A DNA stretch of 64,000 bases, from assembly GCF_018128965.1 (NCBI RefSeq), contig NZ_JAAEDH010000024.1, positions 1 through 64,000 on the forward strand, written 5' to 3'. This stretch comes from Plastoroseomonas arctica (lineage in GTDB: Bacteria; Pseudomonadota; Alphaproteobacteria; Acetobacterales; Acetobacteraceae). This document shows positions 45,789 through 56,058 of this stretch, piece after piece (positions within the stretch are counted from its first letter, which is position 1; each line of letters begins with the position of its first letter). The translations under genes and the position numbers were made by a program. The notes under the pieces were generated by a model. The model saw only the letters and a list, made by a program, of their open reading frames with translations. It did no database searches and was not told where the DNA came from.

Positions 45789-48644
45789 ATGCAGTACAGC
45801 GCCCGCCTGCTGCGTATCGGCATTATCCTGGCCGTCGGTGCGCTGCTGCTGGCCCAGCTGGTGGCGACCGCGGTGATGGTGGGTCAGGCGCGAGAAGCCC
45901 AGGACACCGCCGCGCGCGAGACGGTCGAGCGCGTCGCCAACGGCGTGGAGGCGTCGATCAACCGCGCCTTCGTGCAGGTCGATTCCATGCTCGCGGCGCT
46001 GCCCGCGGTGCTCGCGCCCTTCGCGCGCGACGGGCTGCTGGACGTCCCGACCGTGAACCGGCTGCTGCAGGAGCTGAACAACCAGAGCTTCACCTACCGC
46101 GACGTGCTGCTGTTGCAGTATGATGGCGTCCCCGTCGCGGCCGCGCTGCCGCTCTCCCGCCGTCGCCGGCTGCCGCCGCAGCTGCAGGAGGATTTCGCCC
46201 AGGTCGCCCAGCGCGCCGGTACGGTGTCGTTCGGCGGCCCGGTCAAGAACCCGCTCACCGGCGAATGGTCGCTGTATTTCGCCCGCAGCCTCAACATCCC
46301 TGGCCTCGGGCCGGTGCTCGGCGTGGCCGAGGTCCCGCTGCCGCTGGTCCAGACGCTGCTCGCGGTCGGCGGCGACCGTGCCGGGCTGCGTGTCACGCTC
46401 GAGACAGTCGAGGGCAAGCTGATGGCCTCGCTGCCGCTCGACGAGCTGCGGCTCGGTGAGGGCGTGGCGCAGGGCGCGCGTGCCTGGGCCGGGACCGAAC
46501 GCAGCGTCGCGGTGCTGCCCTCGCGCTTCGATGGCCACGACGTCTTCGCCCTGGTTCGGCCGACGCTCTATCCGGCGCTGGTGGTGGCCACGACCTTCGA
46601 CGTCGACGTGGCGCTGGCCGACTGGTACCGCGACCGGCGGCGAGCCTGGCTGGTCTCGGGCGCCTTCGGGGCGCTGCTCATCGCGATCGCGACGGCGCTC
46701 ACCATCGTGCAGAGCACGCGCGAGCGCGCCGAGAACGAGCGCGCCCGCGCCCGGCGCACGCTCGAAAGCGCGCTCGAATCGATGTCCGACGGCTTCGTCA
46801 TGTTCGACGCGCAGGACCGGCTGATTGCGTGCAACAGCCGCTACAAGGATTTCTACCGCGTCAGCGCGCCGCTGATCGTCCCCGGCGCGATCTTTGAGGA
46901 TATCCTGCGCGAGGGCGCGCGGCTCGGCCAGTACCCGCAGGCGGGCCCTGACATCGATGCCTTCGTGCGCCGTACCAAGGAGTTCCATCGCGGCGACAAG
47001 CCGCCGATGGAACGTCTGCTGCCCGATGGCCGCTGGGTGCTGATCACCGAGCGGCGCACCCCCGACGGCGGCACCGTGGGCATCCGCACCGAGATCACCG
47101 CCCTCAAAAGCGCGATGGCCGAGCTCGCCGCGGCACGCGACGCGGCCGCGGCGGCGGGGGCGGCGCGCATGGCCTTCCTCGCGCGCATGTCGCATGAGCT
47201 GCGCACGCCGCTGAACGGCATCCTGGGCTTCGCGCAAGTGCTGCTCGACGATCCGCGGCTGGCCGAGGACCAGCGCGACCACGTGCGCATCCTGCACAGC
47301 GCCGGCGGCCACCTGCTCGCCCTCGTCAACGGCCTGCTCGACCTGTCCAAGATCGAGGCCGGGCGGATGGAGCTGGCGCTGCGCCCGGTGCGGCTGCTGC
47401 ACCTGCTCGAAGGCTGCGTGGCGCTGCTGCGCACCGAGGCGGCGCGCAAATCCATCGCGCTGCGGATGGATTTCGACCCGGCGCTGCCGGCCGCGGTGAT
47501 GGTCGACCCGACGCGGCTGCGCCAGATGATCCTCAACCTGATGTCGAACGCGGTGAAGTTCACCCCGGCTGGCGGCGTGGTGACGCTCGCGGTGCGCCCG
47601 CTGCCCGAGGGCGAGCTGCGCTTCGAGGTGCGCGATACCGGCCCGGGGATCGCGCCCGACCAGCGCACGCGGCTGTTCCAGGATTTTGTGCAGCTCGCCG
47701 GCACCGGCGCCGACGAGGTGGAGGGCACCGGGCTGGGTCTCGCCATCACCGCGCGGCTCGCCGACATGATGGGGGGCCGCATTGGCTGCGACGGCGCGCC
47801 GGGCGAGGGCTCGGTGTTCTGGATCGAGATCCCGCTGCGCCAGGCGGAGACGCCCCCTCCGTCCGCGCTGCCTGCGCTGCCGCGCGCCACGGTGCGCGCG
47901 ATGCGCCTGCTGGTGGTCGACGACATCGCTGCCAACCGGGAGGTCGCGCGCGCGCTGCTGCGGGCCGACGGGCACAGTGTCGAGACCGCCTCGGACGGCG
48001 CCGAGGCGATCGAGCGGGTGGCCGCCGGCGGCATCGACGCGGTGCTGATGGATTTGCAGATGCCCGAGATGGACGGGCTGGAGGCGACGCGCCGGATCCG
48101 CGCGCTGCCGGCGCCGATGGGCGAGGTGCCGGTGCTGGCGGTCACCGCCTCCGCCCTGCCCGAGCAGATCGACGCGTGTCGCGCCGCGGGCATGGATGGC
48201 CATCTCGCCAAGCCGATCGTGCGCCACGCGCTGGCCGATGCGCTGGCCGAGCTTCGCGTCGCGGCCGCGCCCGACGCCGGCGAGGACCGCTCGGGGCTGC
48301 CGCTGCTGGACAAGGCGGTGCTGGACGGATTGCGCAAGGAGCTGGGCGAGACGGTCGCGGCAGACATCATCGCGGAGTTCCGCGCCGAGCTCGACGAGGT
48401 GCGCGCCCTGCTCGACGATACCGCGCTGGATGGCGAACAGGCGGCGCCGCGGCTGCGCCAGCTCGCGCATCGCGCGCTCGGTGCGGCGCGCAACCTCGGT
48501 GCCACGCGCCTTGCCGAGAAGGCGCTGGCGCTGGAGGTCGCGGCGCGCGATGGCGAGGCGGTCGTGCTGCTGCGGTTGATGGCGGTGACGGTCGCGGCGG
48601 AAACCGTGGCCCGCATCGAGGCGCAGCTCAGCCCGGCGCTGTGA
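45789..48644 (+). CDS. Hybrid sensor histidine kinase with receiver and HPt domains
   Basis: This 951-residue inner-membrane kinase has membrane segments at about 8-30 and 290-312 enclosing a periplasmic dCache-like sensor. A PAS-type domain follows near 330-440 (LESMSDGFVMFDAQDRLIACN). HisKA has its His in MSHELRTPLNG (about 467). The HATPase has LNLMSNAVKFT and GTGLGLAI. The receiver has the Asp in AVLMDLQMPEMDG (about 753), and a C-terminal HPt has its His in LAHRALGAARNLGA (about 893). All phosphorelay residues are present. The partner response regulator is not nearby. It directly follows the DctP receptor gene. Confidence 0.95.
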   Translation: MQYSARLLRIGIILAVGALLLAQLVATAVMVGQAREAQDTAARETVERVANGVEASINRAFVQVDSMLAALPAVLAPFARDGLLDVPTVNRLLQELNNQSFTYRDVLLLQYDGVPVAAALPLSRRRRLPPQLQEDFAQVAQRAGTVSFGGPVKNPLTGEWSLYFARSLNIPGLGPVLGVAEVPLPLVQTLLAVGGDRAGLRVTLETVEGKLMASLPLDELRLGEGVAQGARAWAGTERSVAVLPSRFDGHDVFALVRPTLYPALVVATTFDVDVALADWYRDRRRAWLVSGAFGALLIAIATALTIVQSTRERAENERARARRTLESALESMSDGFVMFDAQDRLIACNSRYKDFYRVSAPLIVPGAIFEDILREGARLGQYPQAGPDIDAFVRRTKEFHRGDKPPMERLLPDGRWVLITERRTPDGGTVGIRTEITALKSAMAELAAARDAAAAAGAARMAFLARMSHELRTPLNGILGFAQVLLDDPRLAEDQRDHVRILHSAGGHLLALVNGLLDLSKIEAGRMELALRPVRLLHLLEGCVALLRTEAARKSIALRMDFDPALPAAVMVDPTRLRQMILNLMSNAVKFTPAGGVVTLAVRPLPEGELRFEVRDTGPGIAPDQRTRLFQDFVQLAGTGADEVEGTGLGLAITARLADMMGGRIGCDGAPGEGSVFWIEIPLRQAETPPPSALPALPRATVRAMRLLVVDDIAANREVARALLRADGHSVETASDGAEAIERVAAGGIDAVLMDLQMPEMDGLEATRRIRALPAPMGEVPVLAVTASALPEQIDACRAAGMDGHLAKPIVRHALADALAELRVAAAPDAGEDRSGLPLLDKAVLDGLRKELGETVAADIIAEFRAELDEVRALLDDTALDGEQAAPRLRQLAHRALGAARNLGATRLAEKALALEVAARDGEAVVLLRLMAVTVAAETVARIEAQLSPAL

Positions 48645-48648
48645 TGCG

Positions 48649-49605
48649 TCAGGCGCGCAGTTCGGGCTGGTCCAGGAACCAACGGTAAGTCTCGGCGAGG
48701 CCCTGCTCAAAGTCGATCGCGGCCTTCCAGCCCAGCGCATTGATCCGCGCCGTGTCCATGCGCTTGAGCATGGTGCCGTCCGGCTTGGTGTGGTCCCACA
48801 GGATATCGCCGCCGAAGCCGGTCACGCGGGCCATGGCTTCGGCGAGGTCGCGGATGGAGATGTCGCTGCCCGTGCCGATATTGAGGTGCGGCGCATCCGA
48901 GTAGTGCCGCAGCAGGAAGACGCAGGCCTCGGCGAGGTCGTCGACATGGAGGAATTCGCGCCGCGGCGTGCCGGTGCCCCAGCAAGTGACGGAGGCATCG
49001 CCACGCGCGGTGGCCTCATGGAACCTGCGCATCATGCCGGGGATGACGTGGCTGCGCTCGGGGTGGAAATAGTCGTTCGGGCCGTAGAGGTTGGACGGCA
49101 TGGCGGAGATGAAATCGGCGCCGTGCTGCTTGCGGTAGGCCTGGCATAGCTTGATGCCGGCGATCTTCGCCACCGCGTACCACTCGTTGGTGGGCTCGAG
49201 CGGGCCGGTGAGCAGGCTGTCCTCCGGGATCGGCTGCGGCGCCTCGCGCGGGTAGATGCAGGAGCTGCCCAGGAACAGCAGTTTGGCCACGCCGACGCGC
49301 TGCGCGGCGTGGATCAGATTCGCCTCGATCATCAGGTTTTCGTAGAGGAACTCGGCCGGGTAGGTGTCGTTGGCGAGGATGCCGCCGACCTTGGCGGCGG
49401 CGACCACCACCACGTCCGGACGGTGCTCCGCCATCCAGTCCTCGACCGCGGCCTGGCGGATCAGGTCGAGCGTATCGCGCCCCGCCGTCATCACCTCGGC
49501 GCCTTCATGCGAGAGCCGGCGCACGCAGGCGGAACCCACCATGCCGCGATGCCCGGCGACGAAGACGCGGCGGCCTTCCAGCGCGAACTCAGCCACCCGA
49601 AGCAT
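48649..49605 (-). CDS. fcl: GDP-L-fucose synthase
   Basis: This 318-residue SDR enzyme converts GDP-4-keto-6-deoxy-mannose to GDP-L-fucose, a precursor of surface glycans. It has [20 protein letters not shown] (NADP loop), [22 protein letters not shown], the catalytic Ser in [16 protein letters not shown], the Tyr-x-x-x-Lys in [16 protein letters not shown], and the C-terminal [15 protein letters not shown]. The start at ATG 49605 overlaps the end of gmd by 17 bases. GTG 49599 is an alternative. Confidence 0.95.
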   Translation of the reverse strand: MLRVAEFALEGRRVFVAGHRGMVGSACVRRLSHEGAEVMTAGRDTLDLIRQAAVEDWMAEHRPDVVVVAAAKVGGILANDTYPAEFLYENLMIEANLIHAAQRVGVAKLLFLGSSCIYPREAPQPIPEDSLLTGPLEPTNEWYAVAKIAGIKLCQAYRKQHGADFISAMPSNLYGPNDYFHPERSHVIPGMMRRFHEATARGDASVTCWGTGTPRREFLHVDDLAEACVFLLRHYSDAPHLNIGTGSDISIRDLAEAMARVTGFGGDILWDHTKPDGTMLKRMDTARINALGWKAAIDFEQGLAETYRWFLDQPELRA

Positions 49606-50689
49606 CCGCCAGCATGATGCCGACCGGCGTCTCGCCCGCCGGGCGGGCACCACGGAGTTCGGCCAGGTCATGGGCCACCATTTCGGCCACCATCTCCGGC
49701 AGCGTCACGGTGTGGCGCCAGCCGAGCTGGCGTTGCGCCTTGGCCGGGTTGCCGATCAGCAGGTCCACCTCGGTGGGACGGAAATAAGCCGGGTCGATGC
49801 GTACGAGTACGCGCCCGCTCTGCGTGCACACGCCACGCTCGGCGACCCCCGTGCCGTCCCATTCCAGCGTCACGCCCGTCTCGGCGAAGGCGCGCTCCAC
49901 AAAACTGCGCACCGTGTGCGTCTCGTTGGTGGCGAGCACGTAGTCGTCGGGCGTGTCCTGCTGGAGGATGCGCCACATGCCCTCGACGAAATCGCGCGCA
50001 TGGCCCCAGTCGCGCCGGGCGTCGAGATTGCCCAGGAACAGGCATTCCTGCTGGCCGAGCGCGATCGCGGCCGCCGCGCGGGTGATCTTACGGGTGACGA
50101 AGGTCTCGCCCCGGCGCGGGCTCTCATGGTTGAACAGGATGCCGTTCGAGGCGTGCATGCCATAGGCCTCGCGGTAATTCACCACGATCCAATAGGCGTA
50201 GAGCTTGGCCGCCGCGTAGGGGCTGCGCGGATAGAAAGGCGTGGTCTCGTCCTGCGGCACCGCCTGCACCTTGCCGTACAGCTCGCTGGTCGAGGCCTGG
50301 TAGAAGCGCGACTTCTGGGTGAGCCCGAGGATGCGGATCGCCTCGAGCAGGCGAAGCGTGCCGAGGCCATCCGAATTGCCGGTGTATTCGGGTGTCTCGA
50401 AGCTCACCTGCACATGGCTTTGCGCACCGAGATTGTAGATCTCGTCGGGCTGCGTCTCCTGCAGGATGCGGATGAGGTTCGTCGCGTCCGTGAGGTCGCC
50501 ATAGTGCAGGAACAGCCGCGCCGCCGGGTCGTGCGGGTCGGCGTAGAGATGGTCGATCCGCTGCGTGTTGAACGAGGAGGAGCGGCGCTTGATGCCGTGC
50601 ACGATGTAGCCCTTCGCGAGCAGCAGCTCCGCGAGGTAGGAGCCATCCTGGCCGGTGATGCCGGTGATCAGGGCAGTGCGTGCGCTCAC
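49589..50689 (-). CDS. gmd: GDP-mannose 4,6-dehydratase
   Basis: This 366-residue enzyme makes GDP-4-keto-6-deoxymannose from GDP-mannose. Motifs are [66 protein letters not shown] and the Tyr-x-x-x-Lys in [16 protein letters not shown] 50689 is preceded by AGGAGA at good spacing. It pairs with the overlapping fcl gene. No glycosyltransferases are adjacent. The pair divergently faces an alpha/beta hydrolase gene. Confidence 0.97.
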   Translation of the reverse strand: MSARTALITGITGQDGSYLAELLLAKGYIVHGIKRRSSSFNTQRIDHLYADPHDPAARLFLHYGDLTDATNLIRILQETQPDEIYNLGAQSHVQVSFETPEYTGNSDGLGTLRLLEAIRILGLTQKSRFYQASTSELYGKVQAVPQDETTPFYPRSPYAAAKLYAYWIVVNYREAYGMHASNGILFNHESPRRGETFVTRKITRAAAAIALGQQECLFLGNLDARRDWGHARDFVEGMWRILQQDTPDDYVLATNETHTVRSFVERAFAETGVTLEWDGTGVAERGVCTQSGRVLVRIDPAYFRPTEVDLLIGNPAKAQRQLGWRHTVTLPEMVAEMVAHDLAELRGARPAGETPVGIMLADASGG

Positions 50690-50831
50690 GATATTCTCCT
50701 TCGGGCCGGGCAGTATGCGCCCGCCGGAACCAATCCTCCGGCTAACATAGCAGAGAGTGGCGCGGAAGCCGTTGAGACCGCGTGGCCATGCCCCCTGGAC
50801 GCGGCGCGCCGGCCATGCGGCGATAGCGGAC

Positions 50832-51671
50832 ATGACCCAGACAGAACCCCTCCCCGAGCTCGCCGCCGGCGCGTCGCGCATGACCACTCCCTGCGGCGGC
50901 GTCGCCGACGGCCTGTGCTGGTATCGCTGGGGCCCGGATGCAGGCATTCCCGTGGTGCTGTTCCATGGCGGCTCTGGCTCCTGGCGGCATTGGGCGCGCA
51001 ACATCGCGGACCTTGCCGCTCGTCGCCCGGTGATCGCGCCGGACCTGCCGGGGCTGGGCACCTCGGCCATGCCCGACGATCCCGCCGGGCCGGAGGAAGC
51101 CGCCGCCGCGCTGCTAGCGGGCCTGCCGGGCATCGTGCAAGGTCGCTTCCACCTGGTGGGGTTTTCCTTCGGCGCGATGGTGTCTGGCCTGGTCGCGGCC
51201 GAAGCACCCGGCCTCGCCTCCCTGAGCCTCGTCGGGCCGGCAGCACTCGGCACGCCGCGCCAGCCCGTGCCGCTGGAAAAGCTGCGCGACAAGCAAGGCG
51301 AGGGCCGACGCGAAGCGCATCGCGCCAACCTCCGCGCGCTGATGCTGCACAACCCCGACACCATCGACGACACGGCCATCGGCATCCAGGAGTGGAACAC
51401 CATCCACGCACGCCTGCGCAGCCGCGGCTTCGCCACCTCGACCCGCCTGCGCGACGCGCTGCCGCGCATCGCCGCCCCCGTGCAGGCGATCTGGGGCGCG
51501 CGCGACCAGGTCGCCTACCCGGCCCTGGATGAACGCGTGGACGTGCTGCGCGCCGCCCGTCCCGACGCCACCATCACCCTCATCCCCGACACCGGCCATT
51601 GGGCCGCCTACGAGGCACCCGACGCCGTCAACGCGCTGCTTCAGACATTCATCGCGCGCCACGATCGATGA
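50832..51671 (+). CDS. Alpha/beta hydrolase
   Basis: This 279-residue hydrolase fold protein has the oxyanion motif [13 protein letters not shown], the nucleophile elbow [11 protein letters not shown] with Ser, a late Asp in [12 protein letters not shown] and the His in [11 protein letters not shown]. The substrate is unknown. It is translationally coupled (ATGA) to the EamA transporter gene downstream, which may export or import a related compound. ATG 50832 was chosen as the first Met of the conserved region. Confidence 0.88.
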   Translation: MTQTEPLPELAAGASRMTTPCGGVADGLCWYRWGPDAGIPVVLFHGGSGSWRHWARNIADLAARRPVIAPDLPGLGTSAMPDDPAGPEEAAAALLAGLPGIVQGRFHLVGFSFGAMVSGLVAAEAPGLASLSLVGPAALGTPRQPVPLEKLRDKQGEGRREAHRANLRALMLHNPDTIDDTAIGIQEWNTIHARLRSRGFATSTRLRDALPRIAAPVQAIWGARDQVAYPALDERVDVLRAARPDATITLIPDTGHWAAYEAPDAVNALLQTFIARHDR

Positions 51672-52546
51672 CCGGAATCCCCGCCTCGGGCGGCGTCCTG
51701 GCCGGCATGGTCTGGATGGCGGTCGCCGGCATCCAGTTCAACATCCTCAACGCCTTCATGCGCGGCATCGCGATCGACCTCGGCGGCTTCGAGGCGCAAT
51801 TCCTGCGCTACTCCGCCGGCTTCGCCGTCATGCTGCCCTTCATCCTGCGCACCGGGCTGCCGCGCTGGCGCCCGCACAGCCTGCGCGGCCAGGCGTGGCG
51901 CGGCGTCGTCCACACCGCCGGCCTGCTGCTGTGGTTCTGGGCACTCCCGCACGTCCCGCTCGCCGAACTCACCGCCATCGGCTTCACCGGGCCGCTGTTC
52001 ATCATGGTCGGTGCCGTCATCTTCCTCGGCGAGCAGGTCATCCTCGCGCGCTGGATCGCGGCCGGCGTCGGCGCGCTGGGCGTGGCCATCGTCGTGGGCC
52101 CCGGCATGTCCACCGGCGGCGGCTTCTGGGGCCTCGTCATGCTCGCCTCCACGCCGCTGTTCGGCGCCTCCTTCCTCATCACCAAGGCACTCACCCGCTA
52201 CGACCGCCCCGAAGTCATCGTCGTGTGGCAAGCCATCACCGTCTCGCTCTTCACCCTGCCCTTCGCCATCCCCCACTGGACCTGGCCCACTGCCACCCAA
52301 TGGGGGATCGTCCTTGTCGCCGGCATCCTTGGCAGCAGCGGACATTACTGCCTCACCCAGGCCTTCCGCATCGCCGACATCTCCGCCACACAACCCATCA
52401 AATTCCTCGACCTGCTCTGGGCCTCCCTCCTCGGCTTCGCACTCTTCGGCGACATCCCCACCACCCCCACCCTGATCGGCGCCGCCCTGATCTTCGCGGC
52501 AACCTGGTGGCTGGCACGGGTCGAGGCGCGGAGGATGGGGAGGTAG
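51668..52546 (+). CDS. DMT superfamily (EamA) transporter
   Basis: This 292-residue protein has ten predicted membrane helices arranged as two EamA repeats. Motifs include LRYSAGFAVMLPFIL, LPHVPLAELTAIGFTGPLFIMVGAVIFLGE in the first repeat, and ISATQPIKFLDLLWASLLGFALFGDIPT in the second. EamA proteins are exporters or exchangers of amino acids, nucleosides or other small metabolites. The ATGA overlap with the hydrolase gene implies a shared function. A palindromic element follows. Confidence 0.92.
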   Translation: MTGIPASGGVLAGMVWMAVAGIQFNILNAFMRGIAIDLGGFEAQFLRYSAGFAVMLPFILRTGLPRWRPHSLRGQAWRGVVHTAGLLLWFWALPHVPLAELTAIGFTGPLFIMVGAVIFLGEQVILARWIAAGVGALGVAIVVGPGMSTGGGFWGLVMLASTPLFGASFLITKALTRYDRPEVIVVWQAITVSLFTLPFAIPHWTWPTATQWGIVLVAGILGSSGHYCLTQAFRIADISATQPIKFLDLLWASLLGFALFGDIPTTPTLIGAALIFAATWWLARVEARRMGR

Positions 52547-52548
52547 GG

Positions 52549-52853
52549 AAGCAAGGCGGGGGGCTCCGCCCCCTCGACCCCCGCCAGGAGCCTAGAGGCC
52601 CCTGGACCCGCTTTACTTGGTGCTGGTTCTGGGAGGTGGGCTCTGGACTTTTAGCAGGGCCTGTCATCGGGAGAGGGTGGCAGGCGCGCGCTCACAGAAC
52701 CAGAGCTCACCTCCGGCCACCCTCTCCCGATGACAGGCATCACCGCCAACGACCCAAAACCAACCCTCCCAAGACCTAGAACCAAATAATCCGGGTCGAG
52801 GGGCCTGCAGGCTCCTCGCGGGGTCCAGGGGCAGAGCCCCTGGCCTTGCTTGC
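52549..52853. repeat. Long structured palindromic element, copy B
   Basis: This second copy sits between two convergent genes and is inverted relative to copy C. It has the end motif GGGAAGCAAGGC, hairpin GGGGGC-TCC-GCCCCC, and a perfect 22 bp central inverted repeat (52660-52681 with 52716-52737). The mirrored hairpins are GAGGGGCC-TGCA-GGCTCCTC and CCAGGGGC-AGA-GCCCCTGG (52825-52843). The outer hairpin sequence matches copies A and C, while the second hairpin and central arms differ but stay paired. Confidence 0.85.
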
Positions 52854-54209
52854 CTACTTCTTCCAATCCCCCGCGCTCGGCCGTGCCAGCCCGAGGTTTT
52901 CGCGCAGCGTCATGCCGGCGTAGTCCTGGTGGTACAGCCCGCGGCGTTGCAGTTCGGGCACGACGAAGCGGGCGAAGTCTTCGAAGGCGCCGGGGCTGTG
53001 GGTGGCGACGAGGACGAAGCCGTCGCAGGCCTGGCTGGTGAACCATTCTTCCATCTGGTCGGCCACGTCGGTGGCGGTGCCGCAGAAGATGGGAAATTCG
53101 CGGATGGTGCCGCGCCCGGAGAAGTGGACGAAGTCGCGCACGGTGGGGTTGGGTTTGCCGCTCATGGCGACCACGCGTTCGCGGAATCCGGTCCAGGAAA
53201 TCTTCGCCAGTTCCGCATCGGTGAATTCGCTGTCGAGGTCCTTCGAGGCGAAGTCGAAATTGGTGACTTCAGAGAGCAGGACCAGCGCATCGATGGGTTT
53301 GGATAGTGCCAGGACCGCGTCGCGCTTGGCCTCGGCGATGGCACGGGTCTCGCCGACGCAGACATAGCAGGCCGGCGTGATGGTGACCTGGCCAGGGTCG
53401 CGGCCGGCCTCGCGCACGGCGGATTTGATGGCGGCGTATTGGCGGCGGCCGGTTTCGATGGTGGGGAAGATGACGAAGATGAGCTCGCCCCAGCGTCCGG
53501 CGAAGCGTTGGCCGCGGCCGCTCTGGCCGGCTTGGATGAGGACGGGGTGGCCTTGCGGAGAGCGGGGGACGGAAAGCGGGCCGCGGGAATGGAAGAATTT
53601 GCCGCGGTGGTTGAGTGCGTGGACCTTGCTGCTGTCGGCGAAGCGGCCGGTGGCCTTGTCGTTGAGGATGGCGCCGTCTTCCCATGAGTCCCACAGGCCC
53701 ATGACGACTTCGACGAATTCATCGGCACGGTCATAGCGCAGGTCGTGTCCGAGGTGTTCGGCGCGGCCGAAATTGGCGGCCTCGGAATCATTGAGCGAGG
53801 TGACGATGTTCCATGCGGCGCGGCCGCGCGTCATCAAGTCGAGTGTCGCGAACAGGCGCGCGACGTGGAAGGGCTCATAGTAGGTGGTGGAGTAGGTCGC
53901 ACCCAGGCCCAGCTTCGTGGTGGCGCACCCGATCGCGGTGAGGATGGAGATCGGGTCCATCTTGACCACGCGGATGCCGTTTTCCACGGCCTCGCGATGG
54001 TCGTGGCCGAAGATGTCGGGCATCGCCAGGCGGTCATCAAAGAAGGCGAGGTGGAACTTGCCATCTTCGAGCACGCGGCCGAGGCGCTGGAAGTAGTCGG
54101 GCGTCAGGTAGTCCGTCGCGGCGGCGGGGTGGCGCCAGGAGCCGGGCGCGATGGAGCAGTTTTGCGCCTGCAGAAAGCCGACCATCGCGATCTGGCGTGG
54201 GGCGGTCAT
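52854..54209 (-). CDS. LLM-class flavin-dependent monooxygenase, NtaA/SnaA/DszA family
   Basis: This 451-residue luciferase-like monooxygenase uses reduced FMN from a separate reductase. Family features are GSWRHPAAATDYLTPDYFQRLGRVLEDGKFHLAFFDD at the N-terminus, LGLGATYSTTYYEPFHVARLFATLD, RAAWNIVTSLND and PVLIQAGQSGRGQRFAG. Relatives oxidise nitrilotriacetate, EDTA, dibenzothiophene sulfone or N-heterocycles. No reductase gene is visible. It lies on the same strand downstream of rutD and may supply the ring-oxidising step that RutA provides in E. coli; this is inference. Confidence 0.9.
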   Translation of the reverse strand: MTAPRQIAMVGFLQAQNCSIAPGSWRHPAAATDYLTPDYFQRLGRVLEDGKFHLAFFDDRLAMPDIFGHDHREAVENGIRVVKMDPISILTAIGCATTKLGLGATYSTTYYEPFHVARLFATLDLMTRGRAAWNIVTSLNDSEAANFGRAEHLGHDLRYDRADEFVEVVMGLWDSWEDGAILNDKATGRFADSSKVHALNHRGKFFHSRGPLSVPRSPQGHPVLIQAGQSGRGQRFAGRWGELIFVIFPTIETGRRQYAAIKSAVREAGRDPGQVTITPACYVCVGETRAIAEAKRDAVLALSKPIDALVLLSEVTNFDFASKDLDSEFTDAELAKISWTGFRERVVAMSGKPNPTVRDFVHFSGRGTIREFPIFCGTATDVADQMEEWFTSQACDGFVLVATHSPGAFEDFARFVVPELQRRGLYHQDYAGMTLRENLGLARPSAGDWKK

Positions 54210-54273
54210 GGTGTTTCCTCGCTTTGTTGCGGCGAGGGTAGGCCATGATCGGCGAAGGCGGAAACCTGATGGC

Positions 54274-54417
54274 TCAGCGCGTCTCGACAGAGAGGGTGCG
54301 GCCGCCGACGCTGACTTCGACGCCGCTGCGATGGCGCTCCTGATAGAAATAGTAGCCGGCGGCGCCCGCGACCAGGCAGACGATGGCGACGGTGAGGATG
54401 ACGGCGTTGTTTCTCAT
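54274..54417 (-). CDS. Small single-pass membrane protein, 47 residues
   Basis: A short gene reads MRNNAVILTVAIVCLVAGAA, then GYYFYQERHRSGVEVSVGG, ending RTLSVETR. It has one N-terminal membrane helix and a short charged tail that would face the periplasm or cytoplasm. An AGG ribosome site lies just before ATG 54417. The composition is protein-like and third-position GC is high, so it looks real. It may be co-transcribed with the monooxygenase gene downstream. Function unknown. Confidence 0.6.
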   Translation of the reverse strand: MRNNAVILTVAIVCLVAGAAGYYFYQERHRSGVEVSVGGRTLSVETR

Positions 54418-54579
54418 GACCTGCGTTCCATTCCATGGAGCAGCCAAAAGGGGCGGGCTCTCGAAAGCGAGAACGTCTTGCGAGCGTTCCGGTTTCCCTA
54501 AATTCCGAAAGGTACGGTCGGTGATTGAGCAAGGAACAGCCTAGAGGTAGTTCGCTATTTGTTCTAGGTTCGTCGCACG

Positions 54580-54777
54580 ATGCCGGACGGACCTGCCCAC
54601 GCCACAACCACGCTGCCCTGGCTCGCCGCCGGGACGCAGGATGCGATGCGCGCCGCCTGGGTTGCGGCGCATCCCGACCGGGCTGAGGCGGCGGCGCGGG
54701 ACGTGGTCCTGGCGCGCCACCCGGCGCTGCCCTTCTCCCTGCTCGACGAGGCGGTGGAGTTGGTGACGCGGCGCTGA
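54580..54777 (+). CDS. Small hypothetical protein, 65 residues
   Basis: This is a short frame starting at ATG 54580: MPDGPAHATTTLPWLAAGTQ, followed by an Ala/Arg-rich helical part ending SLLDEAVELVTRR. It has a plausible hydrophobic/charged pattern but no recognised domain. It lies between the small membrane protein (opposite strand) and the end of rutD. It may be a real small alphaproteobacterial protein or chance. Confidence 0.4.
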   Translation: MPDGPAHATTTLPWLAAGTQDAMRAAWVAAHPDRAEAAARDVVLARHPALPFSLLDEAVELVTRR

Positions 54778-54874
54778 GGCTATTCCGATGGCTTATCCAT
54801 ATCCTCGCTGCTGTTGGCCGTCGTGCTGGGATTTGTGCAGGGCTAGCCGGGTTCGTCGGCGGGGCGAAGGCGCC

Positions 54875-55648
54875 TCAGCCGCCCCGCAGGAAGGACGCCA
54901 GCGCGGTGTTGAACGGCTCCGGATGCTCGACGGTGAAGGCGTGGCCACCGAAATTGGTGAGCCAGAGCTGCGCGTGCGGCAGACCCGCCGCAAGACGTTC
55001 GGAAGCGGTGTAGGGCACCAGCAGATCGTCGCGCGACGCGGCGACCAGCGTCGACGCAGTGATGCGCGGCAGGTCGGCCGTCGCGTCGAAGGCGCGCAGC
55101 GCGCCGATGCGACGCATCAGGTTTTCCGCACCCTGGAAGTGTGTGGTGCCATGCGCAATCTCGGTTGCGATCTTCTCGTGGTGGGCGGAGAGGTAGGGCG
55201 CGGTGTGCAGGAACAACGGTTGTGCCGCGACATAGGCGGCCGGCCCTTGCGTGTGCAGGATGCCGAGGCGGATGTCGAAGCAGCGTTCGGTGTGGCGGTC
55301 CACCTTGGCCCAGGCATTGACCAGAGCAAGCCGGCCCACGCGCGCGGGGTGGCGGCGCGCCATCTCCAGCGCGACCAGGCCGCCCAGCGCGTGGCCGAGG
55401 ATGTGGGCGCGTGTGGTGCCGCTGGCATCCATCACCGCGGCCGCGTCGTCGGCCATGTGCGCGATGGAGTAGGGCTCCGGCAACGCCTCGGCATTGCGGC
55501 CGGTACCGCGCTGGTCGAACAGCAGGATGCGGAACTGCGCGGCCAGCGCCTCCATCTGCGGCGCCCAGAAGGCCGCCGCGCCGCCGAGGCCGGCGGAGAG
55601 CAGCACGGTCTCCGCTGCGTCCGCCTTACCGGCGACCTCGAACTTCAC
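54875..55648 (-). CDS. rutD: Alpha/beta hydrolase RutD (aminoacrylate hydrolase)
   Basis: RutD speeds breakdown of 3-aminoacrylate to malonic semialdehyde in the Rut uracil pathway. The 257-residue protein matches E. coli RutD in order and spacing: [100 protein letters not shown] and NFGGHAF. GTG 55648 overlaps the rutC stop (GTGA). rutA and rutB are not in the window. Confidence 0.92.
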   Translation of the reverse strand: MKFEVAGKADAAETVLLSAGLGGAAAFWAPQMEALAAQFRILLFDQRGTGRNAEALPEPYSIAHMADDAAAVMDASGTTRAHILGHALGGLVALEMARRHPARVGRLALVNAWAKVDRHTERCFDIRLGILHTQGPAAYVAAQPLFLHTAPYLSAHHEKIATEIAHGTTHFQGAENLMRRIGALRAFDATADLPRITASTLVAASRDDLLVPYTASERLAAGLPHAQLWLTNFGGHAFTVEHPEPFNTALASFLRGG

Positions 55649-56031
55649 TTCGCGATATGTGCGATGGAGGCGATCTCGACGACCGCGCCCGGCTTCACCA
55701 GGCCGCACTGGATGCAGTAGCGCGCCGGCTTGTCACCCGGGAAATACGTCGCGTAGACAGCGTTGAGTGCTGCGTAGTGCGACCAGTCGGCCAGGAAGAT
55801 GTGGTTGAACACCACGTCGGCCATGGTGCCACCGGCGGCCTCGACGACGCCCTTGATCGTCTCGAGCACCACCCGCGTCTGCGCCGTGGCATCGCCGGGG
55901 TGGAGGACGTTGTTCTCCTTGTCGAAGGCGAGCGTGCCGGAGACGTAGAGGACCCCATCGGCGATCGCACCGGGCGAATAGGGCGCGAGCGGCTTGCCGG
56001 AACCGGCGGGGATGACGGGGGCGAAGGGCAT
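55645..56031 (-). CDS. rutC: RutC, RidA-family aminoacrylate deaminase
   Basis: This 128-residue RidA/YjgF-family trimeric deaminase is nearly collinear with E. coli Rut[57 protein letters not shown], then [20 protein letters not shown] with the conserved Arg, and the ending [10 protein letters not shown]. It reduces 3-aminoacrylate in pyrimidine ring catabolism. It lies 27 bases after the last ABC transporter gene and overlaps rutD, so transport and these two steps are one operon. Confidence 0.95.
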   Translation of the reverse strand: MPFAPVIPAGSGKPLAPYSPGAIADGVLYVSGTLAFDKENNVLHPGDATAQTRVVLETIKGVVEAAGGTMADVVFNHIFLADWSHYAALNAVYATYFPGDKPARYCIQCGLVKPGAVVEIASIAHIAK

Positions 56032-56058
56032 GGTGCGGGTCTCCGTTGATGGGCGATG

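Noticed and set aside
44463-48740. A 1425-codon open frame on the minus strand
   Set aside because: It is antisense to the DctP receptor and hybrid kinase genes, is full of His/Arg/Gln-rich low-complexity sequence, and arises from GC-rich codon bias.
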